Source: JBAWWY01 sp037144355 (GTDB taxonomy: Bacteria > Bacillota > Clostridia > Peptostreptococcales > Anaerovoracaceae). Taken from it: DNA of 64,000 bases. The notes beneath the pieces are model-generated. The model saw only the letters and a program-made list of their open reading frames with translations, did not search any database and was not told the DNA's origin. The stretch spans positions 1 to 64,000 of the forward strand of contig JBAWWY010000001.1 of the NCBI GenBank assembly GCA_037144355.1, read 5' to 3'. This document shows, piece by piece, positions 1 through 8,457 of the stretch. Numbering within the stretch: position 1 is the stretch's first letter; every line of letters starts with the position of its first letter. The translations under genes and the position numbers were made by a program.

Positions 1-190
1 TACAAGGAAATCACAAATCTTTGATTTGTAGATTTCTACTGATAACAGCTCGTTAAACATGCGAAGTGAATTGTCGGTGAACTTATACAAGGAAATCACA
101 AATCTTTGATTTGTAGATTTCTACTGATAACAGCTCGTTAGACATGCGAAGTGAATTGTCGGTGAACTTATACAAGGAAATCACAAATCT
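1..190. repeat. 85-bp tandem repeat, two full copies plus a partial third
   Basis: Copy 1 is 1-85, copy 2 is 86-170, and a third copy from 171 breaks off at about 190. The two full copies differ by one base (A at 56 against G at 141, in CGTTAAACAT/CGTTAGACAT). Each unit contains the perfect hairpin ACAAATC-TTT-GATTTGT. The partial copy diverges just where the loop begins but can still pair CAAAT with ATTTG. The length is not a multiple of three, so a repeated peptide is unlikely. The array may continue to the left of the window. The remaining bases up to the first tRNA (191-246) show nothing recognisable. Confidence 0.9.
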
Positions 191-246
191 TAAATTTGCG
201 GGTTTTCAATGATTGTTGATATTAGTAAAATTATAAGCCAAACTAA

Positions 247-322
247 TGGGGTATAGCCAAGCTGGTAAGGCAACGGACTTTGACTCCGTCACCCGTAGGT
301 TCGAACCCTGCTACCCCAGCCA
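247..322 (+). tRNA. tRNA-Gln (TTG)
   Basis: Acceptor arms TGGGGTA/TACCCCA pair and are followed by G and an encoded CCA. The anticodon loop is CTTTGAC with anticodon TTG, and the T arm carries GGTTCGAACC. First of eight tRNAs in one direction. Confidence 0.97.
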
Positions 323-325
323 TTT

Positions 326-401
326 GACCCATTAGCTCAGTTGGTAGAGCACTTGACTTTTAATCAAGGTGTCCCGAGTTCGAATCTCGGATGGGTCACC
401 A
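326..401 (+). tRNA. tRNA-Lys (TTT)
   Basis: Acceptor GACCCAT pairs with ATGGGTC, then A and an encoded CCA. The anticodon arm TTGACTTTTAATCAA gives TTT. It starts four bases after the tRNA-Gln CCA. Confidence 0.97.
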
Positions 402-430
402 ATTATTTACAGGATTTAAACCTATGTTAT

Positions 431-519
431 GGAGGGGTGTCCGAGCGGTTTAAGGAGCTGGTCTTGAAAACCAGTGATTCCGAAAGGGACCGTGGGTTCG
501 AATCCCACCCCCTCCGCCA
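431..519 (+). tRNA. tRNA-Ser (TGA)
   Basis: Acceptor GGAGGGG/CCCCTCC with discriminator G and CCA. The anticodon arm CTGGT-CTTGAAA-ACCAG gives TGA. A long variable arm (about 89 nt in total) marks a class II tRNA. Confidence 0.97.
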
Positions 520-531
520 TACTTTCCAAAT

Positions 532-623
532 GGAGATGTACTCAAGTAGGCTCAAGAGGATGGTTTGCTAAACCATTAGACCGGGTAACTGGTGCGTGGG
601 TTCGAATCCCACCGTCTCCGCCA
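532..623 (+). tRNA. tRNA-Ser (GCT)
   Basis: Acceptor GGAGATG/CGTCTCC with one G-T pair, discriminator G and CCA. The anticodon arm ATGGT-TTGCTAA-ACCAT gives GCT. The long variable arm is typical of tRNA-Ser. Confidence 0.96.
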
Positions 624-640
624 TAACGGAAATATAATAT

Positions 641-716
641 AGGGGCATAGCTCAGCTGGTAGAGCGTCGGTCTCCAAAACCGTGCGCCGTGGGTTCAAAT
701 CCTACTGCCCCTGCCA
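641..716 (+). tRNA. tRNA-Trp (CCA)
   Basis: Acceptor AGGGGCA/TGCCCCT, discriminator G and an encoded CCA. The anticodon arm CGGT-CTCCAAA-ACCG gives CCA. Confidence 0.97.
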
Positions 717-729
717 TTTGAAACAATTA

Positions 730-806
730 CGGAGTGTAGCGCAGCTTGGTAGCGCATCTGGTTTGGGACCAGAGGGCCGAAGGTTCGAATCCTTTCACTC
801 CGACCA
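730..806 (+). tRNA. tRNA-Pro (TGG)
   Basis: Acceptor CGGAGTG/CACTCCG, discriminator A and CCA. The anticodon arm TCTGG-TTTGGGA-CCAGA gives TGG. Confidence 0.97.
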
Positions 807-819
807 TTCCCAATCATTG

Positions 820-896
820 GGGCCTTTAGCTCAGTTGGTTAGAGCGCTCGGCTCATAACCGATCGGTCCGGGGTTCAAGTCCCTGAAGGCCCACCA
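820..896 (+). tRNA. tRNA with CAT anticodon (elongator Met or Ile2)
   Basis: Acceptor GGGCCTT/AAGGCCC, discriminator A and CCA. The anticodon loop CTCATAA gives CAT. The fully paired acceptor rules out the initiator tRNA. The body resembles both elongator tRNA-Met and the tRNA-Ile2 whose C34 is changed to lysidine by TilS, and the bare sequence does not settle which. Confidence 0.93.
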
Positions 897-899
897 TAT

Positions 900-975
900 G
901 CCTAGATAGCTCAGTCGGTAGAGCAGGAGACTGAAAATCTCCGTGTCCGTGGTTCAATTCCGCGTCTGGGCACCA
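900..975 (+). tRNA. tRNA-Phe (GAA)
   Basis: Acceptor GCCTAGA/TCTGGGC with one T-G pair, discriminator A and CCA. The anticodon arm GGAGA-CTGAAAA-TCTCC gives GAA. Last tRNA of the cluster, directly before a terminator. Confidence 0.96.
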
Positions 976-982
976 CAAAAGA

Positions 983-1023
983 ATAGACGCCTGCTGGCTT
1001 AGCCCGGGTGTCTATTTTTTTTT
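983..1023 (+). terminator. Rho-independent terminator of the tRNA cluster
   Basis: ATAGACGCC pairs with GGTGTCTAT (one G-T), followed by an unbroken run of nine T. It separates the tRNA transcript from the malic enzyme gene. Confidence 0.9.
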
Positions 1024-1056
1024 ACCTAAATATAGGGTTATATATTTTAAGTCTAG

Positions 1057-1065
1057 TGATATAAT
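1057..1065 (+). promoter_or_regulatory. Probable extended -10 promoter of the malic enzyme gene
   Basis: TGATATAAT is an extended -10 box (TGn-TATAAT) 37 bases before the start codon. No good -35 box lies 17 bases upstream, which fits an extended -10 promoter. Confidence 0.55.
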
Positions 1066-1101
1066 CTATTTATTGGAATTCTAAGAAACGAGGATTAAAC
1101 T

Positions 1102-2274
1102 ATGGGAATTAAAGAAGAAGCTTTGGAAGCTCATGAAAAATGGCAGGGCAAAATCGAAATCACCAGCAAGGTGCAGGTAAAAACAAAACATGACATGTCG
1201 CTTGCCTATACACCTGGTGTTGCGGAACCATGTATGGCTATCTATAAAAATGAAAATGATGTTTATAAATATACGTCCAAAAAGAACTTGGTAGCAATTG
1301 TAACAGATGGAACAGCGGTCCTTGGGCTTGGAGATATAGGACCTAAGGCTTCATTACCTGTAATGGAGGGGAAAGCAGTCTTATTTAAAGAGTTTGGAGG
1401 CGTGGATGCGTTCCCAATATGTATTGACTCAAAGAATGTTGACGACATTGTAAATACTGTCAGACTTATTGCACCAGGATTTGGTGGAATAAATCTTGAA
1501 GATATTTCTTCACCCAGATGTGTGGAGATTGAAAGAAAATTGAAGAGCCTGTTGGATATTCCCGTATTCCATGATGACCAGCATGGGACAGCCATAGTTG
1601 TTGCTGCAGGTTTGATAAATGCATTAAAAATTGTTAAAAAGAATATAAGTGATATCAAAATAGTTGTTAATGGTGCTGGAGCTGCTGGAGCTGCAATTAT
1701 TAGAATGTTGCTTGATCTTGGAGTTAATAATATTGTTGCTTGTGATATCAAGGGAATAATAAACAAAGATGAAAAGTACGAAAGCTGGGTTCATAACGAG
1801 CTTTCACTAATAACTAATCCTGAAAATAAAAAAGGAACACTAAAGGATGCAATGATTGGAGCCGATGTTTTCATCGGAGTTTCTAAAAAAGATCTTGTAG
1901 ACAAGGAAATGATAAAATCCATGAACATCGATTCAATTGTTTTTGCAATGGCAAATCCAGATCCAGAAATATCACCGAACATTGCAAAAGAAGCTGGTGC
2001 GAGAATTGTTGGAACAGGAAGATCAGATTATCCAAACCAAATAAACAATGTCCTTGCATTTCCAGGGATTTTCAGAGGAGCTTTGGACGCAATGGCTTCT
2101 GATATAAATGAAAAAATGAAAATAGAGGCTGCATACGCAATCGCAAATTTAGTGAGCGATGATGAGTTGAAAGACGACTATATCATAGTTCCACCTTTTG
2201 ACGAAAGAGTTGGAAAAGCAGTAGCCAAGGCAGTTTATCAGGCGGCAGTGGATTCTGGATTATCAAGGTTGTAA
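1102..2274 (+). CDS. NAD(P)-dependent malic enzyme (oxaloacetate-decarboxylating)
   Basis: Oxidatively decarboxylates malate to pyruvate and CO2 in the cytoplasm. At 390 residues it is the short bacterial form, lacking the C-terminal phosphotransacetylase-like domain of MaeB. Visible motifs are AYTPGVAEPC near the N terminus, TDGTAVLGLGDIGP, the metal-site region FHDDQHGTA and the nucleotide-binding GAGAAGAA. The ATG has a GAGG ribosome site and follows an extended -10 promoter. It probably links C4 acids to pyruvate, in keeping with the fermentative genes nearby. NAD versus NADP preference cannot be read with certainty. Confidence 0.93.
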   Translation: MGIKEEALEAHEKWQGKIEITSKVQVKTKHDMSLAYTPGVAEPCMAIYKNENDVYKYTSKKNLVAIVTDGTAVLGLGDIGPKASLPVMEGKAVLFKEFGGVDAFPICIDSKNVDDIVNTVRLIAPGFGGINLEDISSPRCVEIERKLKSLLDIPVFHDDQHGTAIVVAAGLINALKIVKKNISDIKIVVNGAGAAGAAIIRMLLDLGVNNIVACDIKGIINKDEKYESWVHNELSLITNPENKKGTLKDAMIGADVFIGVSKKDLVDKEMIKSMNIDSIVFAMANPDPEISPNIAKEAGARIVGTGRSDYPNQINNVLAFPGIFRGALDAMASDINEKMKIEAAYAIANLVSDDELKDDYIIVPPFDERVGKAVAKAVYQAAVDSGLSRL

Positions 2275-2291
2275 ATTAAGGAGATAAGTAA

Positions 2292-3743
2292 TTGGATCAG
2301 AGTAGAATGCCAATTTTTGAAGCATTAAAAAAATATGCGTCAGAAGAAAAAATTTCCTTTCATATACCGGGACATAAGGATGGTTCTTTCGTGCAGCCTG
2401 AATTTGCTGAGTTTTTGGGACCAAATATATTCAGGATTGATGCCACCGAAGTGGAAGGACTTGATGATCTTCATCAACCAAAGGAGGCAATCAGGGAAGC
2501 ACAGGAACTTTGGGCTTCTCTTTTTGGAGCTGACCATTCTTTCCTCCTTGTAAATGGCACAAGTTCAGGTATCATAGCTGGTTTGACAACGATAGCATCA
2601 AATGGAGAGGGAATAGTCATACCTAGGAATTCGCATAAGTCGGTATACATGTCCCTTGTTATAAGTGGAGCAAAACCAATCTACCTCCAACCGGAAATAA
2701 ATATTGAAGATGGCTATCTGGGGGGTATAAATGAAGTTGATCTTAAGAATGTATTTTTAAAAAATCCTCAAGCCAAAGGAATTTACATTATCAACCCTAC
2801 CTATTATGGAATTTGCAGCAATACTGCAAAATTGGTGGATATAGCCCACGAAAATCATGCTATCGCAGTTTGCGATGAGGCACATGGGTGTCACATGCGT
2901 TTTAGCGACAAGTTTCCAATTGATGGAATTGGTGCTGGAGCTGATCTTTCTTTTCAAAGCACTCATAAGATGCTTGGTTCATTTACCCAAAGTTCAATAC
3001 TTCATGTAAAATCCAAAACAATGGATATCAACAAGCTTAAATTCAATTTGCAAATGATGCAGACAACCAGTCCATCGTACCTTTTAATGGCATCCTTGGA
3101 CGCCCAGCGGGCACAAATAGCAAAAGTAGGCAAAGTTGTATTCGAAGACTTGTACTTTGAAGCCTGTGAGTCACGCAAGTTGATAAATGAAATAAAAGGA
3201 TTTAGATGCCTAGATAATAATATCATTGGCAAGTACTCGATACATGATTTAGATTCCATGAGATTTGTAATAACTGCAAGGGACATGGGAATAAATGGTT
3301 ACGAATTAATGGATATTATGAATAAAAAATATGGTATAAATGCCGAATTCTCTGATTATTATTACTGTATATTTATTCTAGGGCCAGGTACGAAAATTGA
3401 TCATATCAAGAAGCTTAAAAATGCCTTGATCGAAATCTCAAGAGAAAATGTAAACAAAAGAGCGCCTTTGGAAAAATCATCTATACCTCCCAACATACCA
3501 GAACAGGCAATGCTGCCAAGAGATGCGTTTTTTTCGGAAAAGGAAAGAATTTCATGGAGTGATGCCAGGGGAAGGATAATGGGTGAGATGATAATCCCAT
3601 ATCCACCAGGAATACCCACGATTTGCCCTGGGGAAATACTCACAGATGATATATTTGAGTATCTGGATGAAATCAGGGTCGCCGGCAGACATATTCAAGG
3701 TTCGGAAAGTGAAAAACTGGAATTCGTCAATGTGTTGAAATAA
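2292..3743 (+). CDS. Orn/Lys/Arg decarboxylase family protein (PLP-dependent)
   Basis: Pyridoxal-phosphate decarboxylase of the ornithine/lysine/arginine group, 483 residues, like the Bacillus SpeA/YaaO proteins that lack the N-terminal wing domain. The PLP lysine is in STHKMLGSFTQSS and the cofactor aspartate in CDEAHGCH. The start is TTG at 2292, chosen because AAGGAG lies eight bases upstream; the first ATG is five codons later without its own site. It sits 17 bases after the malic enzyme gene and before thymidine kinase, as in many Firmicutes. The substrate is not certain; arginine decarboxylation would feed the speD-speE genes at 59.7-61.4 kb. Confidence 0.88.
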   Translation: MDQSRMPIFEALKKYASEEKISFHIPGHKDGSFVQPEFAEFLGPNIFRIDATEVEGLDDLHQPKEAIREAQELWASLFGADHSFLLVNGTSSGIIAGLTTIASNGEGIVIPRNSHKSVYMSLVISGAKPIYLQPEINIEDGYLGGINEVDLKNVFLKNPQAKGIYIINPTYYGICSNTAKLVDIAHENHAIAVCDEAHGCHMRFSDKFPIDGIGAGADLSFQSTHKMLGSFTQSSILHVKSKTMDINKLKFNLQMMQTTSPSYLLMASLDAQRAQIAKVGKVVFEDLYFEACESRKLINEIKGFRCLDNNIIGKYSIHDLDSMRFVITARDMGINGYELMDIMNKKYGINAEFSDYYYCIFILGPGTKIDHIKKLKNALIEISRENVNKRAPLEKSSIPPNIPEQAMLPRDAFFSEKERISWSDARGRIMGEMIIPYPPGIPTICPGEILTDDIFEYLDEIRVAGRHIQGSESEKLEFVNVLK

Positions 3744-3761
3744 TTTAAAAGGAGATAAGTG

Positions 3762-4346
3762 ATGGCACAACTATATTATAGATATAGCACTATGAATGCG
3801 GGAAAGACTATTGAGCTTATAAAAGTAGCATACAATTATGAAGAACGCGGAAAAAAAGTATTGGTTTTAACACCATCTATCGATGATAGGTATGGAATTG
3901 GCAAGATAGCCTCGAGGATTGGATTAAGCAGGGATGCTCTACTAGTGGGAGAAAACACCAATATACTTGAATTATTTATTGAAGAAGAGCAAAAGGGAAA
4001 GATTGATTGTGTATTAGTTGATGAATGTCAGTTTTTAAAAAGACATCATATAGAAGAACTAGCTGAAATTGTTGACAGCCTTGACGTACCTGTGCTTGCG
4101 TATGGATTGAAAAACGATTTCCGAAACGAGCTTTTCGAGGGGTCTTATTATATGTTGGTTTATGCAGATAAAATCGAGGAGATAAAAACTATTTGCTGGT
4201 GCGGGAGAAAAGCGACCATGGTAGCAAGAGTAATCGATGGAAAATTTGTCAAGACAGGAGATCAGATTAAAATTGGAGGAAATGACATGTATGTGTCATT
4301 ATGCAGGAAACACTACAACGATGGAAGGCTTGAGCAGGAAAAGTAG
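3762..4346 (+). CDS. tdk: Thymidine kinase
   Basis: Phosphorylates thymidine to dTMP with ATP for nucleotide salvage. The 194-residue type II (TK1-like) enzyme shows a P-loop STMNAGKT, the Walker B-like VDECQFL, and zinc cysteines in CWCG and near the C terminus (SLCRKHY). AAGGAG lies seven bases before the ATG at 3762; an in-frame GTG three bases earlier is too close to that site. It ends exactly where the convergent radical SAM gene ends, with no intergenic bases and no visible terminator between them. Confidence 0.94.
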   Translation: MAQLYYRYSTMNAGKTIELIKVAYNYEERGKKVLVLTPSIDDRYGIGKIASRIGLSRDALLVGENTNILELFIEEEQKGKIDCVLVDECQFLKRHHIEELAEIVDSLDVPVLAYGLKNDFRNELFEGSYYMLVYADKIEEIKTICWCGRKATMVARVIDGKFVKTGDQIKIGGNDMYVSLCRKHYNDGRLEQEK

Positions 4347-5276
4347 TTAAATTCCCTGATGACTTTTTCTTTTCCTGAATTCCCTGTTAATATTGTTAAT
4401 AACGTTCATCTTGTTCAGACTCCACTTTGGCTCAATCAATAGCTCTTTCGGAGCATCTCCGGTAATGCGGTGGATTGTAATATCTTTTGGTAGAATTTCT
4501 ATAATATCTACAACTGTATTTACATATTCGTTGAATTCAAGAAAATTGAAGATTTCTGGACGATTTGAAAACAGTGACTCAAGTGCAGTACCCTTCAATA
4601 TGTGAAGAAGCTGCAATTTTAAACCGAAAATATTCTGGGAAGAAATATATCTGATTGTTTCGAAAATATCCGATTTTGACTCTCCGGGCAAACCGACGAT
4701 AACATGAACAACAACTTTGATTCCGTTTTGATTCAATCGTTTAACACAATTGTCGTAAACCGGAAGTTTATAGCATCTGTTGATTAATTCTGCTGTATTT
4801 TCATGAATAGTCTGAAGACCTAACTCTATCCAGAGAAAGGTTTTTTTGTTTATTTCTGTAAGGAGATTCAAAACCTCATCGCTGATGCAATCTGGCCTAG
4901 TAGCAATTGCCAGGCCCATAACACCTTCATATGACAAGGCTTCTTCATACTTTTGCCGTAAATCATCTATATCTCCATAAGTATTCGTGAAATTTTGAAA
5001 GTACACTATGTAGCTTGCATCTGGCCACTTCCTGCTAATCGCTTCTACTTGCGAGGAAATTTGACTTGATATTGACTCGCACCTTTTTCCGGAAAAATCC
5101 CCAGAACCTTTTTCAGAACAAAATATGCATCCATCCCAACTTAAGTTTCCATCCCTGTTTGGGCATGTGAAACCACCATCAACAGATAATTTCACTACTT
5201 TTTTACCGAAATGTAGTTTTAAATATCCGGAAATTGAATTGTAATAGTGACAGTCGTAAAATGGATAGCTTGTCAT
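4347..5276 (-). CDS. Radical SAM protein, TIGR01212/YhcC-like family
   Basis: Predicted radical SAM enzyme of the TIGR01212 (YhcC-like) family, whose biochemical role is not firmly known. The N terminus has the family features YYNSISGYLKLHFGKKV and DGGFTCPNRDG followed by GCIFC, so the cluster cysteines have the wide family spacing rather than plain CxxxCxxC. The start at 5276 is chosen because AGGAAGG precedes it and the product (309 residues) then begins like other members; an upstream in-frame ATG at 5354 would add 26 poorly conserved residues. Single minus-strand gene, convergent with tdk and divergent from sucD. Confidence 0.85.
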   Translation of the reverse strand: MTSYPFYDCHYYNSISGYLKLHFGKKVVKLSVDGGFTCPNRDGNLSWDGCIFCSEKGSGDFSGKRCESISSQISSQVEAISRKWPDASYIVYFQNFTNTYGDIDDLRQKYEEALSYEGVMGLAIATRPDCISDEVLNLLTEINKKTFLWIELGLQTIHENTAELINRCYKLPVYDNCVKRLNQNGIKVVVHVIVGLPGESKSDIFETIRYISSQNIFGLKLQLLHILKGTALESLFSNRPEIFNFLEFNEYVNTVVDIIEILPKDITIHRITGDAPKELLIEPKWSLNKMNVINNINREFRKRKSHQGI

Positions 5277-5401
5277 AATACCCTTCCTAAAATTAATTTT
5301 CGTATAGCGCTTAAAATCAATATTATCTAAATTGGCCAATGATTGAAGATTCAAATTTAATGAATTTTAATCAATATTTTGTATGCACAAAAGTTAAAGT
5401 A

Positions 5402-5410
5402 TGATATAAT
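5402..5410 (+). promoter_or_regulatory. Probable extended -10 promoter of sucD
   Basis: TGATATAAT is a TGn-TATAAT extended -10 box, 43 bases before the sucD ATG, with no convincing -35. It has the same form as the malic enzyme promoter and differs from the sigma-54-type site before abfD. Confidence 0.55.
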
Positions 5411-5452
5411 CACTCACTATAAAAGTACAAATATCGAGAGGAAATTCAACCT

Positions 5453-6814
5453 ATGATTAATAGTAAAGATTATATAAATGAATATATTGGAAGAGCAAGA
5501 AAAGCACAAGAAGTATTTGAAACATATACACAAGAGCAAGTCGACCAGGTCGTTAAAATTGTTGCAAAAACCGTCTACGACAACGCCGAATATCTGGCAG
5601 GATTAGCCGTTGATGAAACAAATATGGGCGTAAAGGAAGATAAATTCATAAAGAATCAAATGAAAGCCAAGATAATTTGGAATTCATTGAAGGGAAAAAA
5701 ATCAGTTGGTATAATCAGCGAAAACAGCGCTACTGGAATTGTGGAAATCGCAAAACCAATGGGAGTCGTGGCGGCAATAACACCAATGACTAATCCAATT
5801 GTGACGCCCATGTCAAACGCCATGTTTGCTTTGAAGGGCAGAAATGCAATTATAATAACCTCGCATCATAAAGCTGTGATTTCCAGTTCCAAAACGGTGG
5901 AATTAATCAACATTGAACTTGCCAAGATAGGAGCACCAGAAAATCTAATTCAAATACTGGATGCACAATCAAGAGAGAATACCAAAAATCTCATTGAAAA
6001 CGCGGACGTGGTTATTGCAACTGGAGGCATGGGGATGGTTAAAGCAGCTTACAGCAGTGGAAGACCAGCGTTGGGCGTAGGTGCGGGAAATGTTCAGTGC
6101 ATAATCGATACTGATGCCGATTTGAATTCAGCCGTACCAATGATTGCAGTTGGAAGAGCATTTGACAATGGTATCGTATGTTCAGCAGAGCAGTCTGTAA
6201 TTGCTCCCAAAATTCTTAAGGAAGAAGTAATTGCAGCTTTCGAAAAAAATAAAACTTATGTAATCAAAGACATGGAAGAAAGAAATAGATTAAGAGAAAC
6301 AATTTTCAACTTTGGAGCAATGAACAAGTATGTTATTGGCCAAAACGCTTTGAAGATAGCAGAAATGGCAGAAATAAAAGTACCAGCGGACACCAAGGTT
6401 ATAATGGTTGAGTCAGATGGTGGCAATGATATCCTAGGCAAAGAGAAAATGTGCCCAGTCCTTACACTTTATCTTTACGATGACTTTAAAGAAGCAGTAG
6501 AAATAGCGAAATCAAATTTGGAAATGGAAGGAAAGGGACATAGTGTCGCCATTCATTCTAATAATAGAGAAAATATTGAATATGCTGGATTACAGATATC
6601 TGTTAGCAGATTTGTAATCAACCAATGTTGTGCGACTAGTGCTGGAGGCAGCTTTTATAACGGTTTTGCCCCAACCAACACTCTAGGTTGTGGTTCGTGG
6701 GGTGGAAACAGCATTTCAGAAAACCTTGATTACAAGCATCTAATCAATGTTTCGAAAATAGGTTATTATATGAAAGACAATAAAGTTCCAAATGAGGAAG
6801 AACTATGGAAATAA
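5453..6814 (+). CDS. sucD: CoA-dependent succinate-semialdehyde dehydrogenase
   Basis: Reduces succinyl-CoA to succinic semialdehyde with NAD(P)H. The 453-residue product follows C. kluyveri SucD almost throughout: the KPMGVVAAITPMTNP block, ATGGMGMVKAAYSSGRPALGVG, catalytic cysteine in DNGIVCSAEQS (about residue 243) and the C-terminal NTLGCGSWGGNSISENL. It is shorter than AdhE because the alcohol dehydrogenase half is absent. The generic family name is acetaldehyde dehydrogenase (acetylating), but the presence of abfD, abfT and 4hbD 13 kb away favours the succinate role. It overlaps queH by ten bases. A GAGAGG ribosome site precedes the ATG. Confidence 0.88.
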   Translation: MINSKDYINEYIGRARKAQEVFETYTQEQVDQVVKIVAKTVYDNAEYLAGLAVDETNMGVKEDKFIKNQMKAKIIWNSLKGKKSVGIISENSATGIVEIAKPMGVVAAITPMTNPIVTPMSNAMFALKGRNAIIITSHHKAVISSSKTVELINIELAKIGAPENLIQILDAQSRENTKNLIENADVVIATGGMGMVKAAYSSGRPALGVGAGNVQCIIDTDADLNSAVPMIAVGRAFDNGIVCSAEQSVIAPKILKEEVIAAFEKNKTYVIKDMEERNRLRETIFNFGAMNKYVIGQNALKIAEMAEIKVPADTKVIMVESDGGNDILGKEKMCPVLTLYLYDDFKEAVEIAKSNLEMEGKGHSVAIHSNNRENIEYAGLQISVSRFVINQCCATSAGGSFYNGFAPTNTLGCGSWGGNSISENLDYKHLINVSKIGYYMKDNKVPNEEELWK

Positions 6815-7362
6815 AGGAAGCTCTTCTATTACACAGTTGCTGCGCTCCATGTAGCACGGTAGCAATAGAAAGACTTAGCTCCAGATATAATCTATTTGTT
6901 TATTATTATAATCCTAATATTTTTCCAAAAGATGAATATGAAAAAAGGAAAATCGAACAAATTGACTATATTGAGAATTTTAACAAAAGCAATCGATCCC
7001 ATGTGGAATTTATCAATGGAGATTATGAGGAACAAGTATTTGACAAAACCATAGCTGGATATGAGAATGAGCCTGAAATGGGGAAAAGATGCGAAAAATG
7101 TATTGAGCTAAGAATTAAAAATACAGCTGAAAAAGCTAAAATGCTTGGAATAGGCAATATTGCCACAACACTTTCCATTAGCCCATATAAAAATACAATT
7201 ATGATCAATGACATCGGCAGAAGAACTGCTGAAATATCAAATGTGATTTTTATGGAAAATGATTTTAAGGAAAATGAAGGATATAAAAAATCCATCGAAA
7301 TTTCTAAAAATTATTGTTTATATAGACAAAAATATTGCGGTTGCAAGTATTCCATAAGATAA
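6805..7362 (+). CDS. queH: Epoxyqueuosine reductase QueH
   Basis: Last step of queuosine synthesis, reducing epoxyqueuosine in tRNA; QueH is the iron-sulfur enzyme that replaces cobalamin-dependent QueG in many anaerobes. The 185-residue product has the paired cysteines LHSCCAPCS at the N terminus, CEKC in the middle and YCGCKYS at the C terminus, which supply the cluster and a second metal. Its ATG lies inside the end of sucD (ten-base overlap), so it is probably translated from the same mRNA although the functions are unrelated. Confidence 0.88.
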   Translation: MEIKEALLLHSCCAPCSTVAIERLSSRYNLFVYYYNPNIFPKDEYEKRKIEQIDYIENFNKSNRSHVEFINGDYEEQVFDKTIAGYENEPEMGKRCEKCIELRIKNTAEKAKMLGIGNIATTLSISPYKNTIMINDIGRRTAEISNVIFMENDFKENEGYKKSIEISKNYCLYRQKYCGCKYSIR

Positions 7363-7412
7363 GCCGCAAAGCTTAAAATTAAAAAGTTAAATATTCTAAG
7401 GAGGATTTTAAT

Positions 7413-8426
7413 ATGAAAAACAATTTAATTATTCCAAAAAACTATCACCCAGTAATCGATTTAATGGAAACTGAAATTGCTATTAAAAAGATTAAAGATT
7501 TCTTTCAGGTTGAGCTAGCAAAAAATTTGGAACTTACAAGAGTTTCCGCGCCACTTTTTGTTGACCCAATAAGTGGTTTGAATGATAATCTCAACGGTAT
7601 TGAAAGAGTAGTAGATTTTACTCTTCTCGATATGAATGAAAAAAGAGTTGAAATAGTGCAATCCTTAGCCAAGTGGAAAAGAATGGCTTTAGGCAAGTAT
7701 GAATTCAAAGTTGGAAAAGGCCTATATACAGATATGAATGCAATTAGAAGGGATGAAGAAATGGATAATCTTCATTCAGTTTATGTGGATCAATGGGATT
7801 GGGAAAAAAGAATTGAAAAGAGTGACAGAAAAGACCAATTTTTAGAGGAAACAGTGAAAAAAATATACTCTGCAATCAAAGCTCTTGGAGATTTTGTAAA
7901 CGCAAACTATCATGACCTAAAGACAAATTTGCCAGATGAAATTTTCTTCATCACTTCACAGGAATTAGAAGACAAATATCCAGACTTTACACCAAAGGAA
8001 AGAGAAAATGCCATTACAAGGGAGAAAAGAGCTGTGTTCATTAAGAATATCGGTGGAGCTTTGAAATCAGGCAAGAAACATGATGGAAGAGCACCAGATT
8101 ATGATGACTGGAATCTAAACGGAGACATCATATTATGGAACGACATTCTAGACTTGGCTTTCGAAATCTCATCGATGGGAATCAGGGTAGACGAAGTTGC
8201 AATGGTTAAGCAGCTTGAAATCGCTGGAGCACTTGACAGAAAAGAATTAGAATTCCATAAGGGAATAATAAATAAAACATTGCCTTACAGTGTTGGTGGC
8301 GGTATTGGCCAATCCAGACTATGCATGTTCTTCCTCAGAAAGGCCCATATTGGAGAAGTCCAAGTATCCGTATGGCCTGATGATATGATAAAAGAATGCA
8401 AAAGTAACAATATTATCCTTCTATAA
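7413..8426 (+). CDS. asnA: Aspartate-ammonia ligase
   Basis: Makes asparagine from aspartate, ammonia and ATP. The 337 residues match the usual length of the AsnA family, which is related to class II tRNA synthetases. Recognisable blocks are VDPISGLNDNLNG, VQSLAKWKR, HSVYVDQWDWE and the C-terminal GGGIGQSRLCM motif. AAGGAGG lies just before the ATG. It stands between queH and priA without an obvious promoter or terminator of its own. Confidence 0.95.
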   Translation: MKNNLIIPKNYHPVIDLMETEIAIKKIKDFFQVELAKNLELTRVSAPLFVDPISGLNDNLNGIERVVDFTLLDMNEKRVEIVQSLAKWKRMALGKYEFKVGKGLYTDMNAIRRDEEMDNLHSVYVDQWDWEKRIEKSDRKDQFLEETVKKIYSAIKALGDFVNANYHDLKTNLPDEIFFITSQELEDKYPDFTPKERENAITREKRAVFIKNIGGALKSGKKHDGRAPDYDDWNLNGDIILWNDILDLAFEISSMGIRVDEVAMVKQLEIAGALDRKELEFHKGIINKTLPYSVGGGIGQSRLCMFFLRKAHIGEVQVSVWPDDMIKECKSNNIILL

Positions 8427-8457
8427 ACAAAATTAAATATGAACAATAGGTGTAAAA

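Noticed and set aside
1..190. CRISPR array; the unit contains GTAGATTTCTAC, which recalls part of Cas12a repeats.
   Set aside because: The copies touch each other with no variable spacers, the unit is 85 bp, and the two half-motifs are in the opposite order from a Cas12a repeat. No cas genes are present.
341..571. An open frame of 76 codons across the tRNA cluster.
   Set aside because: It lies over tRNA-Lys and two tRNA-Ser genes, which explain the sequence fully.
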